This document shows, in pieces, positions 23,363 through 28,204 of a DNA stretch of 28,204 nt. A program made the position numbers and the translations under genes. Where the stretch lies: the NCBI GenBank assembly GCA_024233495.1, contig JACKPM010000011.1, positions 1 to 28,204 on the forward strand, written 5' to 3'. The DNA is from Chlamydiales bacterium (GTDB lineage: Bacteria; Chlamydiota; Chlamydiia; Chlamydiales; JAAKFR01). Every line of letters begins with the position of its first letter. The first letter of the stretch is position 1. The notes under the pieces are model-generated. The model worked only from the letters and a program-made list of their open reading frames with translations, was not told the DNA's origin and did not search any database.

Positions 23363-23947
23363 TTAGTGTACAAGCACTTCTAGAATCTTGATCGACTGAA
23401 GAGGTACATCTTGGTGCCCCTTTTCTGATCCTGTCTTCACCTTTTTAATCTTGTCTACAATGTCCATCCCCTTAGTCACTTCACCAAAAACACAATATCC
23501 GAACCCTGAAGGCGTTGGATTGCGGTAATTGAGAAAGTCGTTATCGGCAACATTGATAAAGAATTGCCCAGTAGCAGAGTGAATGTCTGACGTGCGCGCC
23601 ATTGCGAGTGTGCCTCGCTTATTTGAAACACGGTTATCCGCTTCGTTGCGCACAGGTGAGCGTGTCTTTTTCTCTTTGAAGTCGGCTGTATAACCTCCCC
23701 CTTGAATCATGAATCCATCGATCACGCGATGAAAAATTGTGCCTGTGTAGTGGCCATCTTTCGCATATTGAAGAAAATTCTGCACGGTTTCTGGAGCTTT
23801 ATTTTGTAAAAGCTCTACTTCAATGTCTCCGAGATTTGTACGAATTGTAATGATAGGGTTGGCCACTTTGTTACCTGGTTGTGAAGGGGTTTCTTTGTTA
23901 CATGCGCATAGAAAGACGATGCAAAATAAAATATAGAATGTTTTCAT
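23363..23947 (-). CDS. Cyclophilin-type peptidyl-prolyl isomerase lipoprotein
   Basis: This enzyme catalyses cis-trans isomerisation of proline peptide bonds, here in exported proteins. The 194-residue precursor has a lipoprotein signal ending FLCAC (Cys16) and a short linker, then the cyclophilin domain: TNLGDIEVELLQNKAPETVQNF, the catalytic FHRVIDGFMIQGG, AMARTSDIHSATGQFFINV, FGYCVFGEVTKGMDIVDKI. Membrane anchoring at the periplasmic side is inferred from the lipobox. It is a single gene, divergent from the DUF1186-like gene; a 7-bp stem hairpin (23971-23988) lies in the gap. Confidence 0.95.
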   Translation of the reverse strand: MKTFYILFCIVFLCACNKETPSQPGNKVANPIITIRTNLGDIEVELLQNKAPETVQNFLQYAKDGHYTGTIFHRVIDGFMIQGGGYTADFKEKKTRSPVRNEADNRVSNKRGTLAMARTSDIHSATGQFFINVADNDFLNYRNPTPSGFGYCVFGEVTKGMDIVDKIKKVKTGSEKGHQDVPLQSIKILEVLVH

Positions 23948-23970
23948 GGTGGGACTTTAACAAAAGAGAG

Positions 23971-23988
23971 TTTCCTCTGTCGAGGAAA
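23971..23988. promoter_or_regulatory. Short hairpin in divergent intergenic gap
   Basis: TTTCCTC and GAGGAAA form a 7-bp stem around TGTC. It lies upstream of both divergent genes, so an operator or leader structure is likelier than a terminator. There is no further evidence for its role. Confidence 0.3.
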
Positions 23989-24030
23989 AACGTTTGTTGA
24001 TTTTCTGCCAAATCGGTATAACCCGGTTTG

Positions 24031-24792
24031 ATGGAAATTGCACACATACTTGAAGAGCTAGCCTACGACATGGGGACCCTTCCCCGCGATGCGATTGAGG
24101 CCGCAATTGTGAAGCGGGAGCAGATGACTCCTTACCTTCTCGATATTTTAGAGGATGCCTCTGAGCGCATCGACGAAATCATTGAGCACGATAACTACCA
24201 AGGGCATCTACACGCCATGTATTTGCTCGCACAGTTTCGTGAAACGCGCGCCTACCCCTTTATTATCCGCCTCTTCTCTTTCCCAGGTGAGATTCCCAAC
24301 CTTATTGCAGGTGATGTGCTTACAGAGGATTTGGCGCGCATTTTAGCAAGTGTGTGTGGTGGTGATATGGAGCCTTTGAAACTGCTCATTGAAAATCCTT
24401 CTGTAAATGAATATGTTCGCGCCGCGTGCCTCAACGCACTGGTGACCCTTGTTGGATGCGGCATCAAATCTCGCCTTGAAGTGATGACCTACTTTCTCTC
24501 TCTTTTTGAGAATGGTTTAGAAAAGCAGCCTTCATTCGTTTGGGAGAGTTTAGTGAGTTCGTGCTGCGACCTCTATCCTGAAGAGGCGTATCCACATATC
24601 CAAAAAGCATTCGAAGAGGGGCTGGTAGACGGCTGTTTCATTTCGCTAGAAGATGTAGGGCATGTGCTTACATTGCGCAAAGAGACGCACCTCTTCCGCC
24701 TCTTTCAGAGCGCTGAATTGATTGATGACGCTGTGACAGAAATGGAGAAATGGCTCTCTTCCCAAGAGTTTACGCTCCCCTCCTTATACTAG
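24031..24792 (+). CDS. DUF1186-like protein
   Basis: A 253-residue soluble, mostly helical protein that resembles the DUF1186 family found in chlamydiae and some other bacteria; its function is unknown. Helical, HEAT-like stretches are visible: RDAIEAAIVKREQMTPYLLDILEDA near the N-terminus, GHLHAMYLLAQFRETRAYPFIIRLFSFPG, VNEYVRAACLNALVTLV and SFVWESLVSSCCDLYPEEAYPHIQKAFEEG. No C-terminal SEC-C zinc motif, sometimes present in relatives, is seen. ATG 24031 is preferred to the adjacent TTG. An imperfect inverted repeat (24009-24030) containing CAAATCGG abuts the start. The transporter gene follows closely on the same strand. Confidence 0.78.
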   Translation: MEIAHILEELAYDMGTLPRDAIEAAIVKREQMTPYLLDILEDASERIDEIIEHDNYQGHLHAMYLLAQFRETRAYPFIIRLFSFPGEIPNLIAGDVLTEDLARILASVCGGDMEPLKLLIENPSVNEYVRAACLNALVTLVGCGIKSRLEVMTYFLSLFENGLEKQPSFVWESLVSSCCDLYPEEAYPHIQKAFEEGLVDGCFISLEDVGHVLTLRKETHLFRLFQSAELIDDAVTEMEKWLSSQEFTLPSLY

Positions 24793-24820
24793 TTGAAAAC
24801 TACGCACCTTTTCGAATAGA

Positions 24821-26236
24821 ATGCTCGCCATGTCAAAGAAACGGCTTGCTTCTCTACTTGCGACCTTTTTACTTGGAATACTCCTTTGGTTTTGCCCACA
24901 CTCCGCTGAAATTCCAATCAAAGCGTGGCACCTGCTTGCGATCTTTGTAGCAACAATTGTGGGCATTATCCTAAAGCCTTTTCCAATTGGTGCGCTCTCT
25001 ATCTTAGCAATTACTGTAGCAACGCTTACAAAAACGCTCTCACTTACTGAGACACTTGCCGGCTTTCACAGTTCAATTGTGTGGCTGGTTGTCTTTGCTT
25101 TTTTTATCTCTGCTGGCTTTGTAAGAACAGGTTTAGGCAGCCGCATTGCCTATTACTTTGTTGCTATCTTTGGCAAAAAGACGTTGGGATTAAGTTATAG
25201 CCTCCTCTGCAGCGAGGTGATTTTAGCCCCTGCGATTCCGAGTGTGACAGCGCGCACGGGAGGGATTATCTTCCCTATTGCACGTGGACTGGCAAAGTCT
25301 TTTGGAAGTGATCCTGAGCTTGGCACTGAAAAGCGGATTGGCTCTTTTCTTCTTTTTGTTGCGTATCAAGGCTCTGTGATCACGAGCGCAATGTTTTTAA
25401 CTGCAATGGCTGCCAACCCTTTCTTGGTGGGGCTATTGCGAGAAATGAACTATGACATTTCATGGGGTACTTGGGCACTTGCTGCACTTTTGCCTGGAAT
25501 TTTAAGTCTCATCTGCATGCCCTACATTATCTTTAAGTTGATGCCCCCTGCCATCAAAGAGACGCCACACGCAGCGCAAATTGCAAAGCAGAAGCTAGAA
25601 GAGATGGGGCCTCTAAGTGGAAAGGAGTGGCTCATGCTCGCCATCTTCGTCTTGCTCCTTGTATTATGGATATTTGGTTCAGTCTTTCACATCGAATCGA
25701 CAGTAGCAGCGCTTTTTGGACTTGGTCTTATCATTCTTTTCGGTATCTTAGATTGGAAGGATGTGACACATGAGGCGAGTGCGTGGGATACATTCATTTG
25801 GTTTGCAGTGCTTATCATGCTTGCCACCTCGCTCAGCCGCCTCGGTTTTACCCCATGGCTCAGCAAGCAAGCCGTTGCTCTTGTTGGAGGAATGGGTTGG
25901 GCTCCTGCCTTTGCTATTTTGGCGATTGTCTACTTCTATGCGCACTACTTCTTTGCTAGCAATACTGCACACGTTGGTGCGATGTTCCCTGCTTTTTTAA
26001 TGGTCGCAGTTGGGCTGGGTGCTCCCCCCTTCTACGCCATCTTGGTGCTTGCTTTTTTCAGCAACTTAGCGGGAGGGTTAACGCACTACGGCTCAGGTCC
26101 AGCTCCCCTCTACTATGGATCGGGCTATATTGATGTAAAAGATTGGTGGAGGGTTGGCTTCCTCTTGAGTATTGCCAACATCATCATTTGGGTAGGGATC
26201 GGCTCTATTTGGTGGAAGCTTCTTGGCCTAGTTTAA
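24821..26236 (+). CDS. DASS-family anion (dicarboxylate) transporter
   Basis: A 471-residue polytopic inner membrane protein of the divalent anion:Na+ symporter family (SODiT1/CitT/YbhI type). It probably moves 2-oxoglutarate, malate or similar dicarboxylates, which suits a parasite drawing carbon from its host. Family features are HLLAIFVATIVGIILKPFPIGA at the start, the first SNT-like substrate/sodium region near PSVTARTGGIIFPI, the second conserved motif FASNTAHVGAMFPAF, and NLAGGLTHYGSGPAPLYYGSGYI near the end. ATG 24821 or ATG 24830 could be the start. It is near opp genes as in Chlamydia. The 3' end overlaps the convergent tpx by four bases. Confidence 0.93.
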   Translation: MLAMSKKRLASLLATFLLGILLWFCPHSAEIPIKAWHLLAIFVATIVGIILKPFPIGALSILAITVATLTKTLSLTETLAGFHSSIVWLVVFAFFISAGFVRTGLGSRIAYYFVAIFGKKTLGLSYSLLCSEVILAPAIPSVTARTGGIIFPIARGLAKSFGSDPELGTEKRIGSFLLFVAYQGSVITSAMFLTAMAANPFLVGLLREMNYDISWGTWALAALLPGILSLICMPYIIFKLMPPAIKETPHAAQIAKQKLEEMGPLSGKEWLMLAIFVLLLVLWIFGSVFHIESTVAALFGLGLIILFGILDWKDVTHEASAWDTFIWFAVLIMLATSLSRLGFTPWLSKQAVALVGGMGWAPAFAILAIVYFYAHYFFASNTAHVGAMFPAFLMVAVGLGAPPFYAILVLAFFSNLAGGLTHYGSGPAPLYYGSGYIDVKDWWRVGFLLSIANIIIWVGIGSIWWKLLGLV

Positions 26237-26748
26237 AAAGAGGAGAGAAGAGCATCCACTTCATCGATAGCGCGTTGGAAGTCGGGCACATTGGAAAGCT
26301 CTTCCACAATTTGCATGTAGTGCAAAACTCCATCTGCGTTAAGCAAGAAGACAGCGCGAGCGAGTAAACCTACATCTTGAATGCGTACGCCCCACTTATC
26401 CCCAAACTCTTTAAAGCGGAAATCAGAGACCATCTTCAGGTTTTTTGCTCCTTCTGCTCCACACCATCTCTTCTGAGCAAAAGGAAGATCTTCACTCACA
26501 ACAAGTGTGCGTACAGATGGCCCCCAAAGCGCAACCTCTGCGTTGAAGCGCTTCGCCTCCTCTTGGCACACGCTCGTATCAATTGAGGGCACTGTGAGCA
26601 CAAGCGTCACCTTTCCGAAAAGAGAAGAAAGATGCAGCTCTTGCATCTCCTCATCCACGACTTTGCAATCAGGAACTTTCTTTCCAAGCGCAAGCTCTTT
26701 CCCTATAAGTGGATGTAGTTTTCCCTGTATAGTAATCTGTCTGCTCAC
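26233..26748 (-). CDS. tpx: Thiol peroxidase
   Basis: An atypical 2-Cys peroxiredoxin that reduces hydroperoxides with thioredoxin. The 171-residue protein has TVPSIDTSVCQEEAKRFN with peroxidatic Cys61, SEDLPFAQKRWC with resolving Cys96, SDFRFKEFGDKWGV and a LLARAVFLLNADG strand. The start is GTG 26748, with AAGGAGAG a few bases upstream. It is divergent from the superoxide dismutase gene across a 73-bp gap, so two antioxidant genes may share control. Confidence 0.96.
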   Translation of the reverse strand: MSRQITIQGKLHPLIGKELALGKKVPDCKVVDEEMQELHLSSLFGKVTLVLTVPSIDTSVCQEEAKRFNAEVALWGPSVRTLVVSEDLPFAQKRWCGAEGAKNLKMVSDFRFKEFGDKWGVRIQDVGLLARAVFLLNADGVLHYMQIVEELSNVPDFQRAIDEVDALLSSF

Positions 26749-26771
26749 AGCTCTCTCCTTTTCCTTTCATA

Positions 26772-26815
26772 TTGCGTCCACACATAGTTTTTGTTACAGT
26801 TTTTTCTTTTGGAGG
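26772..26815 (+). promoter_or_regulatory. Predicted promoter and ribosome site of the SOD operon
   Basis: TTGCGT (26772-26777) and TACAGT (26795-26800) with a 17-bp spacer make a moderate promoter. GGAGG at 26811-26815 lies six bases before ATG 26822. Confidence 0.4.
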
Positions 26816-26821
26816 TAAGCC

Positions 26822-27496
26822 ATGCGAAAGCTACTACTGTTAGCAACCCTAATCGGACTCCCACTCATCACATCATTTGTGGGTGAGGTAAAAGGAGTCG
26901 TTCCTCCTAAGGCTTATGTAGCAAAAGACTACTCTAAACTTTTTGGCATGCCTGGCTTCAGCGAGAAAGCGCTTTCCATGCACTTCAAGCTCTATCAGGG
27001 GTATGTGAAAACAACTAACGACTTTTTATCGAAGCTAGAGGAGCTACGTACAAATGGCAAAGAGCGCTCGTTGGAGTTTTCTGAGTTTAAGCGCCGTCTC
27101 ATGTGGGATTTTGATGGCATGCGTCTGCATGAGCTCTACTTCGATAACCTTGGCGGACACGGCTCTGCAATGGATAAAGAGAACCTCCTTTACAAGCAAA
27201 TTTCAGCTGATTTTGGCAGCTTCGAGGCGTGGCGGCGTGACTTTAAAGCGACAGGTGCGATGCGCGGCTTTGGGTGGGCGATTCTCTACCGCGATTCTAA
27301 TACTGGTCGTCTCATTAATACATGGATCAATGAACACGATACAGGCCATCTTGCTGGAGGGACTCCCCTTCTTGTGATGGATGTATTTGAGCACGCCTAC
27401 ATGCTCGATTACGGATTGGACCGCAATGCCTACATTGATGCTTTTTTTGACAATATTAACTGGCCTACGGTCGAAAAGAGATTTCCTGGCAGATGA
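26822..27496 (+). CDS. Exported Fe/Mn-type superoxide dismutase
   Basis: The family converts superoxide to peroxide and oxygen. The 224-residue precursor has a basic, hydrophobic signal peptide (1-20 or so), so it is probably periplasmic. Predicted metal ligands are His54 (LSMHFKLY), His103 (MRLHELYFDNLGG), Asp187 and His191 (VMDVFEHAYMLDYG). The first helix lacks the usual HH pair and is one residue short, and Phe replaces the usual Trp in DVWEHAY. These are second-sphere changes, so activity or metal choice may differ. It overlaps the esterase gene by ATGA and is divergent from tpx; the peroxide it makes could be removed by Tpx only if it crosses the membrane. Confidence 0.9.
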   Translation: MRKLLLLATLIGLPLITSFVGEVKGVVPPKAYVAKDYSKLFGMPGFSEKALSMHFKLYQGYVKTTNDFLSKLEELRTNGKERSLEFSEFKRRLMWDFDGMRLHELYFDNLGGHGSAMDKENLLYKQISADFGSFEAWRRDFKATGAMRGFGWAILYRDSNTGRLINTWINEHDTGHLAGGTPLLVMDVFEHAYMLDYGLDRNAYIDAFFDNINWPTVEKRFPGR

Positions 27497-28179
27497 AATT
27501 TAATGAAGTTGAGATTGGAGGTTTAGAGTGCATTGAGGTGGCGGGAGACCCCACCCAAGGAACTATCGTACTCTTTCACGGCTATGGTGCCAATGCGCTA
27601 GACCTCGCCCCTTTGGCGCGTGTCTTTATGGGGCCGCGCTGGCTTTTCCCCAACGGTCCAGTCGAAATTCCCATCGCTGCTGACTATACAGGACGAGGTT
27701 GGTTCAACCTCGACCTTGATGCAATTCGAGGAGCAGTAGATAAGAAACAGTACGATGAAATCGCAGCAGCCTTCTCTCCTGAGCTTGAAAAGGCGCATAC
27801 CGTAGTTGAGAACTTTGTTGAGGCGCTGCATGTACCGCACGACAAACTTGTTCTCGGAGGCTTCAGCCAAGGGGCTGTGCTTGCGATAGAGTCAGCCCTG
27901 CGCTTTTACGACCAAGTGAAAGCTCTTCTGATTTTTTCAGGAATTCTTGTGCACGAAGAGAGCTGGAAAGAGGGAATGGCAAAACACAAAGGGCTGCCCT
28001 TCTTCCAAAGTCATGGAAGAAATGACCGCATGCTCCCCTTTGCTCTTGGAGAGAAACTAGAAAAAGTTCTGAAAGAGGGTGGTCTAGATGGGAGACTTCA
28101 TCCCTTTACTGGAGGGCACGAAATCCCCTTCTCCCTATTACTTGACCTACAGCCATTCCTAGGGCGTATATTCAAGTGA
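27493..28179 (+). CDS. Alpha/beta-hydrolase, phospholipase/carboxylesterase family
   Basis: A 228-residue cytoplasmic hydrolase of the YpfH/acyl-protein thioesterase-like group; the true substrate is unknown. It has the oxyanion region VLFHGYGANALDL (26-38), WLFPNGP (50-56), nucleophile elbow GGFSQGAVLA (122-131, Ser125), SHGRNDRMLPF with Asp178, and GGHEIP with His209, completing the catalytic triad. The length is normal. Its start overlaps the SOD stop in ATGA, so the two are co-translated. The last 25 bases of the window hold no recognisable feature. Confidence 0.92.
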   Translation: MKFNEVEIGGLECIEVAGDPTQGTIVLFHGYGANALDLAPLARVFMGPRWLFPNGPVEIPIAADYTGRGWFNLDLDAIRGAVDKKQYDEIAAAFSPELEKAHTVVENFVEALHVPHDKLVLGGFSQGAVLAIESALRFYDQVKALLIFSGILVHEESWKEGMAKHKGLPFFQSHGRNDRMLPFALGEKLEKVLKEGGLDGRLHPFTGGHEIPFSLLLDLQPFLGRIFK

Positions 28180-28204
28180 TTACTCGTAGTGATGTAAGCG
28201 ATTT

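Overview
The window looks like a piece of a chlamydial chromosome, probably from an environmental chlamydia rather than a Chlamydiaceae species. The run kdsB-pyrG-yqgF-zwf-pgl, and the run tsaD-oppA-oppB-oppC-oppD-oppF followed closely by a DASS-type anion transporter, match gene neighbourhoods I remember from Chlamydia. Here the two blocks are joined. Eukaryote-like domains (F-box, WD40) and Inc-like membrane proteins with paired hydrophobic segments also fit a host-dependent chlamydia. I cannot name the genus from the sequence alone.

Layout. Positions 1-138 hold a possible insertion sequence scrap. Positions 139-4632 (minus) form a three-gene unit: a 906-residue membrane protein with a CX5R phosphatase-like motif, a 314-residue shortened paralogue of it, and a Sua5-type t6A enzyme. 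Positions 4633-5870 contain a DoxX-family protein between two palindromic MITE-like repeats (families A and B). A secreted protein of unknown function follows on the minus strand. Positions 6591-15333 are a dense plus-strand block: KDO activation (kdsB), CTP synthesis (pyrG), YqgF, the oxidative pentose phosphate enzymes (zwf, opcA, pgl), tsaD and the first oppA. A 1.5-kb island then separates the two oppA genes. It carries an F-box reading frame and a seven-repeat WD40 reading frame in a different frame, and is bounded by inverted family-A repeat ends and a 19-bp direct repeat. The second oppA and oppBCDF follow, giving a complete oligopeptide ABC importer.

Positions 22268-23330 hold three overlapping tiny genes for two-helix membrane proteins that look like tandem paralogues. 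A family-A end lies upstream of them and a family-B end downstream. The rest is a lipoprotein cyclophilin (minus), a DUF1186-like protein, a DASS transporter, a thiol peroxidase (minus), and a divergent operon of an exported Fe/Mn superoxide dismutase with a carboxylesterase.

The metabolic genes fit an intracellular parasite: peptide and dicarboxylate import, NADPH supply, LPS core precursor synthesis, tRNA t6A formation (both Sua5 and TsaD are present) and oxidative-stress defence. The most novel parts are the phosphatase-like membrane protein with its deletion paralogue and G9 tract, the repeat-bounded F-box/WD40 island, and the three-gene small membrane protein cassette.
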